From: JBDHWG01 sp046328525
Lineage (GTDB): Bacteria; Chloroflexota; Anaerolineae; Epilineales; JAHCIE01
DNA length: 64,000 nt
Direction: 5' to 3'
Assembly: GCA_046328525.1 (NCBI GenBank)
Contig: JAXLWK010000004.1
Location: forward strand, 496,001-560,000
Shown here: in pieces, positions 22,493 to 31,080 of the stretch
Layout: the number at the start of each line of letters is the position of its first letter
Numbering within the stretch: position 1 is the first letter of the stretch
Position numbers and translations under genes: made by a program
The notes under the pieces: model-generated
What the model was told of the DNA's origin: nothing
Database searches by the model: none
What the model saw: only the letters and a program-made list of their open reading frames with translations

Positions 22493-23512
22493 TCACGCGT
22501 GCTCGTAGGGCTTGCCTTCGGCGGCCGGTGGCCGGGCGCGGCCGACAGCGCCCGCGAGCACCACAATGGTGAGTAGATACGGGATCATGCTCAGGAACTG
22601 GTACGGCACTTGCGGCGCGTACATCTGCAGCGGCGGCTGGATCGCCTCGGCGACGGCGAACAGCAGCGCCGCGCCCAGCGCGCCGAACGGCGTCCACTTG
22701 CCGAAGATCATCGCCGCCAGGCCGATGAAGCCGCGGCCGACGGTCATGTTCGGGTTGAATACGCCCACCGTCTCCAGGCTAAACCAGATGCCGCCGAGGC
22801 CGGCGATGAGGCTGGCGGCGAGAACGTCGGCGTAGCGCATGCGGTTGACGTTGATGCCGGCCGTGTCGGCGGCGCGCGGGTGCTCGCCGATGGCGCGGGT
22901 GCGCAGGCCCCACGGCGTGAAGAACAGCAGGTAGTGGGTCAGCACGACCAGGATCAGCATCGTAACGACCACCGGCTGCTGCTGGAAGAACACCGGCCCG
23001 ATGATGGGAATCTGGGCGAGGGCGTGCCACAGGCCGCCGAGCAGGCCGCCGACGAGCGGGATGCCGGCGAGAACGTCGCCCATCGGCGGGTAGGTACCGG
23101 GGCTGAGCGGCGCGTCCACCGCCAGGTAGCTGCGGTAGAGGTAGCCCGTCGTCCCGACGGCGAGGATGTTGACCACGGTGCCGGCGATGATCTGGTCGGT
23201 CTTGAACTTGATGGCGACGACGGCGAAGCCGAACGTCACGATGAAGCTGGTGAGCAGGCCAACGAGCGTGCCGACGATGAGCGCCTGGGTCTTGTCCTCC
23301 GACGCCTGGAACCAGTAGATGGACGCCATGTACGAGGTGCAGGCGGCGAAGAGCATCTGCCCCTCGATGCCGATGTTGATGATGCCGGAGCGCTCGGACC
23401 AGATGCCCGTCAGCGCGGCGAGGGCGATGGGCGTCGTATAGCGCAGCGTCGCCTGAAGGGTAAAGACGGTCAGGACGCCGGTCAGAACGGCGGAGAGGGT
23501 GTTCCAGTCCAC
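22493..23512 (-). CDS. Nucleoside-type ABC transporter permease (second subunit)
   Basis: A 339-residue multi-span permease of the branched-chain/nucleoside (BPD_transp_2) class, like B. subtilis NupQ/YufQ. It shows GIWSERSGIINIGIEGQMLFAA near residues 37-58 and the EAA-like loop GLRTRAIGEHPRAADTAGI near 219-237. It works with the preceding permease, an ATPase and a BmpA-type binding protein, neither of which is in this window. It starts one base after the stop of that permease. Confidence 0.92.
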   Translation of the reverse strand: MDWNTLSAVLTGVLTVFTLQATLRYTTPIALAALTGIWSERSGIINIGIEGQMLFAACTSYMASIYWFQASEDKTQALIVGTLVGLLTSFIVTFGFAVVAIKFKTDQIIAGTVVNILAVGTTGYLYRSYLAVDAPLSPGTYPPMGDVLAGIPLVGGLLGGLWHALAQIPIIGPVFFQQQPVVVTMLILVVLTHYLLFFTPWGLRTRAIGEHPRAADTAGINVNRMRYADVLAASLIAGLGGIWFSLETVGVFNPNMTVGRGFIGLAAMIFGKWTPFGALGAALLFAVAEAIQPPLQMYAPQVPYQFLSMIPYLLTIVVLAGAVGRARPPAAEGKPYEHA

Positions 23513-23513
23513 G

Positions 23514-24680
23514 TCACCCTCCCCAGCCCCGGGTCAGGGGGCGTTCTTCGATGGTCGATTCAGGCGTGCGCAGCCTGTAGATCCAGCGGATGATGTTCGG
23601 CGCGGCGATGAACAAGAGGATGAGCGCCTGGATGACGGAGATAATCTGCTTGGACGCGCCGGAGCGCAGCTCCATCAGGTCGGCGCCGTTGCGCAGCGCG
23701 CCGAAGAGGAACGCGGCGGGGATGACGCCGATGGGGTTGGCCTTCGCCAGCAGGGCGATGGCGATGCTGTCGAAGCCGTAGCCCGCCGAGAAGAACGCGG
23801 GCAGGTTGTGCTGGAGGCCGAGTACCTCGACGCCGCCGGCCAGCCCGGCGAACGCGCCGGCGATGGCGAAGGTCAGCACGGCGATGCGCGTCAGGCGGAT
23901 GCCGGCGTACTTGGCGGCGTGCGGGTTCGCGCCGACGGTGCGGATCTCGAAGCCGAACGTCGTCTTGTACAGGAACCACCAGGCGAAGATGGCCGCCAGG
24001 ATCGCCAGGAAGATGCCGCCGTGGAGCCGGTCGGGCGACGGCAGCAGAGCGGGGATGCGCGCCGACGGGTAGACGTCCGGCGTCTTGGGCGCGGTGCCCG
24101 ACGCCGACTTCATCGGCCCGTTGACAAGCCAGTCCACCAGGAGGAAGGCGACGTAATTGAGCATGATGGTGTTGATGACTTCGTGCGCGCCGGTCTTGGC
24201 CTTCAGGTAGCCGGGGATCATGCCCCACACCGCCCCGCCGAGCGCGCCCATGCTCAGGGCGAACAGCAGGTGGATGACCGGCGGGAGCTGAAGAGCGTAG
24301 CCCGCCCACGCCGCCGCGACCGAGCCGATGTAGAACTGGCCCTCAGCGCCCACGTTGAACAGGCCGCCCTGGAACGCAAAGGCCACGGCCAGGCCGGTGA
24401 AGATGTAGGGCGTGGTCGCCACCAGGGTCTCGGTGAAGCCGCGCGGGCTGAGGAAGGCCCCATCCAGCAGGCCCTGGTAGGCGTCGAGTACCTTCTGGAA
24501 CGCCGCGCCCGGATCGCGGAAGCCGCCGCTGGTCAGCCAGATGACGATCGCGCCGATGAGCAGCGCCGTCACGACGGCCAGGACGGGCAGGAGTATGCCG
24601 CTCGCCAGCCGGCGGGCGGCGTTCGCCCAGGGCGGCGTGCTGGGCGCGGGGGCGCCAATGGGTCGAGCCAGGTCCGTCAT
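23514..24680 (-). CDS. Nucleoside-type ABC transporter permease (first subunit)
   Basis: A 388-residue permease like NupP/YufP. It has GLAVAFAFQGGLFNVGAEGQFYIGS near residues 95-119 and the loop GFEIRTVGANPHAAKYAGI near 243-261, with about ten hydrophobic spans. It pairs with the following permease. The start ATG overlaps the recF stop (ATGA), so translation is coupled to recF, an unusual partner. The ATPase and binding protein normally found with these genes are missing here and may be encoded elsewhere. Confidence 0.92.
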   Translation of the reverse strand: MTDLARPIGAPAPSTPPWANAARRLASGILLPVLAVVTALLIGAIVIWLTSGGFRDPGAAFQKVLDAYQGLLDGAFLSPRGFTETLVATTPYIFTGLAVAFAFQGGLFNVGAEGQFYIGSVAAAWAGYALQLPPVIHLLFALSMGALGGAVWGMIPGYLKAKTGAHEVINTIMLNYVAFLLVDWLVNGPMKSASGTAPKTPDVYPSARIPALLPSPDRLHGGIFLAILAAIFAWWFLYKTTFGFEIRTVGANPHAAKYAGIRLTRIAVLTFAIAGAFAGLAGGVEVLGLQHNLPAFFSAGYGFDSIAIALLAKANPIGVIPAAFLFGALRNGADLMELRSGASKQIISVIQALILLFIAAPNIIRWIYRLRTPESTIEERPLTRGWGG

Positions 24681-25894
24681 CCATCGCTCCTTCGTGGTGA
24701 CACGCTCCCGCCTTGCACGACCAGGCGCGTGGCCTGAGCTTGCAGGGTCGGGCTGAAGTCAGACCAATCGGTCGCCGTCGCCAGGGTTTGCTCGTGCTGC
24801 GCCACGCGCGCCGCGACATACGCCCGGCGCGGCGCGTCCAGCTCCGACATCACATCGTCCAGCAAGAGCACCGGCCGTTCCCCCGTCGCCTCGTGCATCG
24901 CCTCGATCTCGCCGAGCTTGAGCGACAGGGCAGCGGTGCGCTGCTGCCCCCGCGAGCCGTAGACGTGGAGGTCAATCTCGCCGCCCAGCAGCCCGAAATC
25001 GTCGCGGTGCGGCCCGACCAGGGTCGCCCCCCGCGCAATCTCCGCCCCGGCGCGGGCAGCCAGGCGCTCGCGGTACACCGCCGCCACGTCCGCCGCCGTC
25101 AGGGCCGCCGGGCCGAGCAGCGCCTGCGCCGCCTCCGCCGCGCCGCGCTCCGTCCCCCGGTCCGACTGGCTCACCAGGGCGCTGGGGCGGTAGATAACGC
25201 GCAGCGCGTCCTGGCCGCCGGTCAGCTCGGTGTAGATGAGCGTCCCCCATGTCTCCAGCCGCCGCAGCAGGGCGGTGCGCCGCGCCGTGACGACGCTGCC
25301 GTGCTCGACAAGCTGGTCATCCCAGTAGTCTAGCTCGTCGCGGCGGCCGCGCCCTTCCCCGATGACGTGCAGCAGGTGGTTGCGCTGCGCCAGGACGCGG
25401 CGGTACTGGGCGAGGGCGTGGCAATAGCGGGCGTCAATCTGGCACAGGGTCGCGTCCAGGTAGTGGCGGCGCACGGCCGGCCCCCCGGACACCAGCTCGA
25501 TGTCGTCGGGCGAGAAGAAGACGACGTTGACCTGCCCTAGCAGGTCCAGGGCGCGACGCGCGACGCCATCAATCTTGACGCGCTTCTCCAGCGGCCGCGC
25601 GCCGCCCGGCGGCTGCACGACGACAATCTCGATGTGGACGGCACGGTCGCGCCGCTGGATGTCGCCGGCGGCGCGGGCGAAGGGCAGCGGCTCCTCGACG
25701 GCGCTCCAGCTCACCAACTCGCGGTCGGTGGAGGTGCGTGGCGAGCGGCTGGTCGCCAGGTAGTAGATCGCTTCGAGCAGCGCCGTCTTGCCCTGGGCAT
25801 TGTCGCCGACGAGCAGCGTGACGCCGGGCGACAGGGCCAGCTCCAGGCGGCGGTAGATGCGGAAGTTCGTCAGGCCCAGGTGCGTGAGGCGCAT
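24677..25894 (-). CDS. recF: DNA replication and repair protein RecF
   Basis: A 405-residue SMC-like ATPase that loads RecA at gaps through RecO and RecR. It shows Walker A GDNAQGKT near residues 30-37, the ABC signature region YGSRGQQRT near 308-316 and Walker B LLLDDVMSELD near 338-348. The ATG at 25894 gives the canonical MRLTHLGLTNFR start; an upstream Met at 25918 is possible. It is not next to dnaN or gyrB, and instead overlaps the permease gene by four bases. Length is normal. Confidence 0.96.
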   Translation of the reverse strand: MRLTHLGLTNFRIYRRLELALSPGVTLLVGDNAQGKTALLEAIYYLATSRSPRTSTDRELVSWSAVEEPLPFARAAGDIQRRDRAVHIEIVVVQPPGGARPLEKRVKIDGVARRALDLLGQVNVVFFSPDDIELVSGGPAVRRHYLDATLCQIDARYCHALAQYRRVLAQRNHLLHVIGEGRGRRDELDYWDDQLVEHGSVVTARRTALLRRLETWGTLIYTELTGGQDALRVIYRPSALVSQSDRGTERGAAEAAQALLGPAALTAADVAAVYRERLAARAGAEIARGATLVGPHRDDFGLLGGEIDLHVYGSRGQQRTAALSLKLGEIEAMHEATGERPVLLLDDVMSELDAPRRAYVAARVAQHEQTLATATDWSDFSPTLQAQATRLVVQGGSVSPRRSDG

Positions 25895-25982
25895 GGCTCG
25901 AAACAGGCTCAAAAACACACAGAACGCGGAGGGGACGCTGGCCCTGTGGCCGTCGCCCCGCTCTGCGTCCTGTTACACACCC

Positions 25983-26016
25983 ACGGTAGGGGCAGGTTTG
26001 AAACCTGCTCCTACCG
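25983..26016. repeat. Perfect palindrome between recF and the next gene
   Basis: GGTAGGGGCAGGTTT and AAACCTGCTCCTACC form a long stem with one mismatch. The GCAGGTT/AACCTGC words recur in the hairpin at 63160-63210. It could serve as a transcription stop without a T run. Confidence 0.6.
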
Positions 26017-26052
26017 GGCTACATAACGCACAACTCATGTGCCATAGTCCGC

Positions 26053-26493
26053 TCAGCCGCCGTTGAGCCAGCGGAAGCGGTCCCAGAAGTAGCTGCTATC
26101 CTCGTCGCCATACAGGAACTTGTGCACCCGCTCCCACTCGGCGTGGCGCTCGGCGGAGTGGCGGTCGAAATACGGCTCCGTCGGCCCGCAGTCCCAGTCG
26201 GCCAGCGCCGCCTGCTCCTCGGCGTATTCCAGCGCCATGCGCTGCGCCAGGGCCAGGGCGATGGCGAACTCGTCGCGGTGCTCGTGCTCGCTGCACGCCC
26301 ACTCCAGGCCGCGGATGAGGTGCGGCCAGCGCGGCGCGGCGTAGGGCGGCCACAGGCGGTTCACCGTCTCGACCACCAGGTCGGGCTGCCAGGCAACCCC
26401 ATCGGCGGCGAGGCCGGCCGGGGGCGCGGCGCGCTCCAGTTGGTGGCGCAGATAGTTTATGTACGCGTCGTACCAGATGTTCGTGTCTTCCAT
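26053..26493 (-). CDS. Uncharacterised acidic protein
   Basis: A 146-residue soluble protein that I do not recognise. It is rich in Trp and acidic residues (WYDAYINYLRHQLE at the start, FWDRFRWLNGG at the end) and has no signal or membrane segment. GAGAAGAG lies about nine bases before the ATG. It is read in the same direction as recF but separated from it by a palindrome. Confidence 0.7.
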   Translation of the reverse strand: MEDTNIWYDAYINYLRHQLERAAPPAGLAADGVAWQPDLVVETVNRLWPPYAAPRWPHLIRGLEWACSEHEHRDEFAIALALAQRMALEYAEEQAALADWDCGPTEPYFDRHSAERHAEWERVHKFLYGDEDSSYFWDRFRWLNGG

Positions 26494-26593
26494 AAGAATA
26501 CTCTTCTCGGCCGGAACGACGCTGCCTCCCTTTTCGCTCGCCCCGACAATCCATCCTCCACTGAGTCTATGATACGAGCCGGGCGCGCGTCTG

Positions 26594-27037
26594 TCAAACG
26601 CGCTTCATGAACGCGCCACGGTAGCCGAGCAGCCGCCCGATCTGCCCCAGCCCGAACTTGGCGCGCAGCGCCCACGGCATGTCGCGCCAGCCGATGTCGC
26701 GGAAGCCGAACTTGCGGTAGTACGGCGCTAACGTGTCACGGCACACAAGGTACAGCGCGCCGCTCTCCTGGGCCACGAGGGCGCGGATGAGCGCGCCGCC
26801 GACACCGCGCTCGCGCCAGTCCGGCACGACCACCAGGCTGCCTAGCTCCCGCGCCCCCGGCAGCGGCTTGACCTGCCCGATGCCGACGATGCGCCCGGCG
26901 TCGTCCTCGGCGACGAGGAAGTTGGGCCATTTGAGGGTCGTCGGGTCGAGGCGCTCGGCGCGGACCAGGGCGCGGATCGTCGCCGCGTCGGCCTCGGTCG
27001 CGCGGCGTATGCTCACCCCGGCAGGCGCGTCAGTCAT
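26594..27037 (-). CDS. GNAT family N-acetyltransferase
   Basis: A 147-residue GNAT acyltransferase. IRRATEADAATIRALV forms the first strand and helix, LGSLVVVPDWRERGVGGALIRAL is the acetyl-CoA pyrophosphate loop (RERGVG), and YYRKFGFRDI is the closing motif. The acceptor is unknown. AAGGAG with five bases before the ATG at 27037 decides the start. A CGCAACGGCGCAA/TTGCGCCGTTGCG inverted repeat sits upstream, at about 27070-27145. Confidence 0.88.
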   Translation of the reverse strand: MTDAPAGVSIRRATEADAATIRALVRAERLDPTTLKWPNFLVAEDDAGRIVGIGQVKPLPGARELGSLVVVPDWRERGVGGALIRALVAQESGALYLVCRDTLAPYYRKFGFRDIGWRDMPWALRAKFGLGQIGRLLGYRGAFMKRV

Positions 27038-27179
27038 CAGCACTCCTTGACATGTAAGAGTCAGGGAACGCAACGGCGCAACGGCGCAACGGCGCCAAAA
27101 GACTGAAGGTTTATTTCTCTTTGCGTCATTGCGCCGTTGCGTCCTGGCGTTGGTATCCTATGTTCAAGACCCACACGGA

Positions 27180-27923
27180 TCACCCCTTGTACCCGCCGTA
27201 GACGGCGTGGCCGGCGCGCACCCAGAAGGCGTCCACGCCGACGTAGCCGATCTCAGTCAGCCAGCGCAGCTGGTCCGCCAGCGGCGACGGCATGTCCACC
27301 GGGTCGGGAGTGTCGAAGATGTTCCACTGCGTCGCGGCGAACTCGTCGTAGGCCGCCATGTCGCCGGTCAGGGCGACCGATTGGCGGCGCACGTCGGCAT
27401 CCCACGCCCCGGCGGCGTAGCGTCGCGCCGGCTCGCTCGTCGGCGCGACGAGGTCGGCGACCAGCAGCGCCCCGCCCGGCGCCAGGCGCTCGTACAGGGC
27501 CGCGAACAGGGCGCGCTTGCCCTCGCCGTCCAGGTGGTGGATGACGAGGCAGCTCACGAAGGCGCGGATGTCGCGCAGGTCGGCCAGCCAGGCGTCGTCC
27601 TCCAGGCGGAACGGGCGCACCTCGGCGCGCGCGCCATACGGGGCGAGGCGGGCAGCGGCCGCCTCGCGCATGCGCGGCGAGCCGTCGAGGCCGATGACGG
27701 AGGCGGCCGGGTAGGCGCGCAGGATGGCCTCGCTCAGCCAGCCAGCGCCCGTGCCGATCTCGACGGCGGTGAACGCCTCGGCCGGGTCCGCCCCGATCAG
27801 GGCGACGAGCGCCGCCTCGATCTCGTCGCGGGCCGGGGTGAACACGGCCCCGCGCTCGATGAACGCCACCGAATCCGTCTCCTGCCACGGTGTGTCGCGC
27901 GGGGAAGGGCCATCCTGGGTCAT
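27180..27923 (-). CDS. Class I SAM-dependent methyltransferase
   Basis: A 247-residue methyltransferase with the glycine-rich SAM motif VEIGTGAGWLSEAI near residues 52-65, the acidic residue of motif II in VIGLDGSP, and SCLVIHHLDGEGKRALF as motif IV. It is of the UbiE/Cmo-like general type; the substrate is unknown. ATG 27923 was chosen, with GGAGG 12 bases upstream. It lies downstream of the amylosucrase gene with a 43-base gap, so it may be the last gene of that transcript. Confidence 0.85.
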   Translation of the reverse strand: MTQDGPSPRDTPWQETDSVAFIERGAVFTPARDEIEAALVALIGADPAEAFTAVEIGTGAGWLSEAILRAYPAASVIGLDGSPRMREAAAARLAPYGARAEVRPFRLEDDAWLADLRDIRAFVSCLVIHHLDGEGKRALFAALYERLAPGGALLVADLVAPTSEPARRYAAGAWDADVRRQSVALTGDMAAYDEFAATQWNIFDTPDPVDMPSPLADQLRWLTEIGYVGVDAFWVRAGHAVYGGYKG

Positions 27924-27966
27924 GGGTGTTGTTGCACCTCCGCTCGATAGCGCCGGCGGCAATTTC

Positions 27967-29949
27967 CTACCGTTCTGGAACCAGCGCCGTCAGGCTCAGC
28001 GGCTCTAGCGTCAGCTCGCCCGACGGCAGCGCCCGGCCGGAGATCAGGTCCGTGAAGGCGTAGCTCAACCCATACAGCCGCAGCAGGTGCGCGGGCAGGC
28101 CCTGGGGGCGCTCGCTGAAATTGGCGAACACCAGGACGCGCTCGTACCCGCCGCCGGGCTTCGCGTGCTGGCGCACGTAGCCGAGGACGTGGTCGTTGCC
28201 CGTCTCGATCACCTGCAAGTCGCCGTCCGTGAACGCGGCGTGCCTCTTGCGCACCTCGATCAGGTGGCGCAGCCGCTCGTAGACGCGCCCCTGGATCGCC
28301 TGCGGGTCATGGCGGAGCGCGACGCTCTCCCAATTCGTCGCCGGCCGATGCACCCAGCGGCTGTCGCGCGCCTTCGTCTCGTCCTCCTGGAAGCTGTAGT
28401 CGTTCAGCGTCCCGATCTCGTCGCCCAGGTACAGCAGCGGAATCCCGCCCACGGTCATGATGATGCCGTGGATGAGCGCGATGCGGCGGATCGCCAGCTC
28501 GACCTGCTCCGGCCCCTCCTCCGCCAGCGCCTTCTCCAACCCGGCCAGCGACGCGCACGTCCCGGAGATGCGGCAGTCGCCCGTCTTCGGGTTCTCCTGG
28601 AACGGTAGGCCGCGCGAGAAGCTGCCCTCGAAGCGGCCGGTGTAGAACTCGTTCAGGAACCGGCGGTGATGGTAGCCGTTGATGCCCAGCAAGGCCGCGT
28701 CCTCGTCGGAGAACGTCCAGCCGATGTCGTCGTGGACGCGGACGTAGTTGACCCAGGCGCAGCCGGGCGGCAGGCGGTGGCGCTCGCGCAGGGCCTGGCG
28801 CAACAGGCGCGCCTCGCGCGTCGCCAGGGAGTTCCAGAGCAGCGCCATCAGCAGCGGGTTGTACGAGAGCTGGCACTCGTCGGCGTGGATGTAGCGCGCC
28901 ACATCGTCGGGGTGGACGATGGCCTCGGACTTGAACAGCAGGGCGGGCGCTGCGATGCGCGCCACGGCGTTGAACGCCTGGATGAGCAGGTGCGCTTCGG
29001 GCAGGTTCTCGGAGCTGGTGCCCATCTCCTTCCAGATGAACGCGACGGCGTCCAGCCGCAGCACCTCGACGCCCTGGTTCGCCAGGAAGAGCATCTCCTC
29101 GGCCATGGCGTTGAACACGGCGGGGTTGGCGTAGTTCAGGTCCCACTGGTAGCTGTGGAACGTCGTCCAGACCCACTTGCCCATGTCCGGCTCGTAGGTA
29201 AACGCCCCCGGATGCTCGTCCGGGAAAATCTCGCGCATGGTCAGCTCATAGCGGTCCGGCATCGTCCGGTCCGCGAACAGCCGATAGTACTCCTCGTACT
29301 CGGCGTCGCCCGCCCGCGCCTTGAGCGCCCACTCATGGTCGAGGGCGGTATGGTTGAACACCAGGTCCACGGTTAGGCTGATGCCCTCGCGCCGCAGCTC
29401 GGCCGCCAGATCGGCGAGCTGCGCCATTGTGCCGAGGGGCGGATGTACCTCGCGGTAGCTGCTCACCGCGTAGCCGCCGTCGCTCTCGCCCGGCGGCACC
29501 TTGAAGAACGGCATGAGGTGCAGGTACGTCAGGCCCAGCTCTTTGAGATAGGGAATCTTCTCGCGCACGCCAGCCAGGTCGCCGGCGAACAGGTCCACGT
29601 ATAGCACGGCGCCAAGCATCTTGTTCGATTGGAACCAGTCGGGGTTTGCCTCGCGCTCGCCGTCCAGCGCCTTGAGATCGGGCGAGCGCGCCATCCAGCA
29701 GCGCGCCATCGCCGATAGGAGGCGCTCCAGGTAATAGAAGAAATCGTACTGCGTGCCGTAGAGGCCCAGCAGCAGCCGGAACAGGCGCGGGAACGTCTCG
29801 CCCAGGCGGCGCAGGAACGTCGCCCACGCCTCAGGGTTCGCCTCGGCGTAGTCGGCGAACTCGTCGGCCAGCCGGGGCAGAAGCCGCGCCAGCGTGCGCT
29901 CGGCGTGGCGCTGCACAGACTGCGCTTCGGTTGTCGTTGCATCCAGCAT
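27967..29949 (-). CDS. Amylosucrase (GH13_4)
   Basis: A 660-residue enzyme that splits sucrose and builds alpha-1,4-glucan from the glucose, releasing fructose. The helical N-terminal domain typical of amylosucrases covers about 1-100, with the TIM barrel after that. The catalytic set is Asp300 (VEVLRLDAVAF), Glu342 (FKSEAI) and Asp407 (VRVHDDIGW). Each lies exactly 14 positions after the known residues of Neisseria amylosucrase (286, 328, 393, from memory), which argues for this subfamily. GGAGGAG precedes the ATG. There is no signal peptide, so it acts in the cytoplasm. The fructokinase gene lies directly upstream. Confidence 0.92.
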   Translation of the reverse strand: MLDATTTEAQSVQRHAERTLARLLPRLADEFADYAEANPEAWATFLRRLGETFPRLFRLLLGLYGTQYDFFYYLERLLSAMARCWMARSPDLKALDGEREANPDWFQSNKMLGAVLYVDLFAGDLAGVREKIPYLKELGLTYLHLMPFFKVPPGESDGGYAVSSYREVHPPLGTMAQLADLAAELRREGISLTVDLVFNHTALDHEWALKARAGDAEYEEYYRLFADRTMPDRYELTMREIFPDEHPGAFTYEPDMGKWVWTTFHSYQWDLNYANPAVFNAMAEEMLFLANQGVEVLRLDAVAFIWKEMGTSSENLPEAHLLIQAFNAVARIAAPALLFKSEAIVHPDDVARYIHADECQLSYNPLLMALLWNSLATREARLLRQALRERHRLPPGCAWVNYVRVHDDIGWTFSDEDAALLGINGYHHRRFLNEFYTGRFEGSFSRGLPFQENPKTGDCRISGTCASLAGLEKALAEEGPEQVELAIRRIALIHGIIMTVGGIPLLYLGDEIGTLNDYSFQEDETKARDSRWVHRPATNWESVALRHDPQAIQGRVYERLRHLIEVRKRHAAFTDGDLQVIETGNDHVLGYVRQHAKPGGGYERVLVFANFSERPQGLPAHLLRLYGLSYAFTDLISGRALPSGELTLEPLSLTALVPER

Positions 29950-29971
29950 AGATAAGCTCCTCCGGTACGTC

Positions 29972-30015
29972 CCTCACCCCCCTAGCCCCTCTCCCAAAAT
30001 GGGAGAGGGGGAGAA
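29972..30015. repeat. Repeat family D, copy 1
   Basis: CCCTCACCCCCCTAGCCCC and TCTCCC pair with GGGAGAGGGGGAG around AAAAT. This palindrome lies between the fructokinase and amylosucrase genes inside one operon. Other copies are at 57892, 57957 and 63036, and within coding sequence at 4380, 52475 and 52598. Confidence 0.85.
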
Positions 30016-30021
30016 GAGGGA

Positions 30022-30975
30022 CTAGCCCGCCAGAAACGCTTCGACCTGCGCCACGGTCGGCAGGGCGGGGATGCCGCCGCGCTCCAGCGTCGTGATGGCC
30101 CCCACGGCGTTGGCGAAGCGGCAGATCTCGGCCATCGCCGACGGGTCGGCGTAGGCGTCAGCCCGCTCCAGCAGCCCCTTGAGCGCCGCCGCCATGAACC
30201 CATCCCCCGCGCCCGTCGTGTCCACGGAGGGAACCGGGAAGCCGGGTACACTGCCGCTGAACGTCGGCGTGATGTACGTGCTGCCCTCGCGCCCATGCGT
30301 GACGAGCAGAATCTTCAGCTCCGGGTGCCAGAGTCGCTCGGCGGCCTTGTGGTAGTCGGCTTCGCCGGTCAGGAAGTGCAGCTCCTCGTCGCCGGCCTTG
30401 ATGATGTGCGCCAGCGGCCAGAGGCGCAGGATGCCGGCGCGGGCCGCGTCGGCGCTCGGCCACAGGTTCAGGCGCAGGTTCGGGTCGAACGACACGAGGC
30501 GGCCGGCGGCGCGCGCCGTCTCGATGGCGAGCATCGTCGCGGCCCGCGCCGGCTCGCTGATGGTGCTGATGGAGCTGACGTGCAGCAGGGTCGCGTCGCG
30601 CACGTAATCCTGGGCCACCTGCTCCGGCCGGTAGAGCATGTCGGCGCTGGGGTTGCGGTAGAAGATGAAGTCGCGCTCGCCGTCGGCCTTGAGCGCCACG
30701 AACGCCAGCATGGTGCGCGCCTCGGCGGAGAAGCACAGCGTCGCCGTGTCCACGCCCGCCTCCGCCAGCGTCTGGGCCAGGAAGTGGCCGAACGGGTCGT
30801 CGCCCACCTGGCCCATGAACCCGCTGGACACGCCGAGGCGGGCCAGGCCGACGGAGACGTTGGCGACGCCGCCGCCGGCCGCCTTCTTGAACGCGGGCGC
30901 CTCGATCAGGTCGACGCCAGAGACCGTGGGAACGAAGTCTATCAGAAGCTCGCCGTGGCAGACGACCGTGGGCAT
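30022..30975 (-). CDS. PfkB family fructokinase
   Basis: A 317-residue ribokinase-fold sugar kinase. It shows the N-terminal GELLIDFVP and GGGVANVSVGLARLG segments and the C-terminal anion-hole motif DTTGAGDGF near residues 242-250, whose Asp is the catalytic base. Fructose-6-phosphate from amylosucrase-released fructose is the likely product, because it sits between amylosucrase and sugar permeases. AAGGAG at the right distance picks the ATG at 30975 over a GTG at 30984. Confidence 0.92.
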   Translation of the reverse strand: MPTVVCHGELLIDFVPTVSGVDLIEAPAFKKAAGGGVANVSVGLARLGVSSGFMGQVGDDPFGHFLAQTLAEAGVDTATLCFSAEARTMLAFVALKADGERDFIFYRNPSADMLYRPEQVAQDYVRDATLLHVSSISTISEPARAATMLAIETARAAGRLVSFDPNLRLNLWPSADAARAGILRLWPLAHIIKAGDEELHFLTGEADYHKAAERLWHPELKILLVTHGREGSTYITPTFSGSVPGFPVPSVDTTGAGDGFMAAALKGLLERADAYADPSAMAEICRFANAVGAITTLERGGIPALPTVAQVEAFLAG

Positions 30976-30992
30976 AGCAATCACTCCTTAAG

Positions 30993-31022
30993 GGTAGAGA
31001 CGCGGTATACCGCGTCTCTACC
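30993..31022. repeat. GTAGAGACGCGG palindrome
   Basis: GGTAGAGACGCGGTA and TACCGCGTCTCTACC form an almost perfect 15-base stem. A partial copy is near 14205-14224. It stands between the last permease gene and the fructokinase gene and may tune expression within the operon. Confidence 0.7.
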
Positions 31023-31080
31023 TTGATGCGTGACTATCCGCTTATCCGTTCGGCATCCGTTGCCAGATGCCCCGCCGGGC

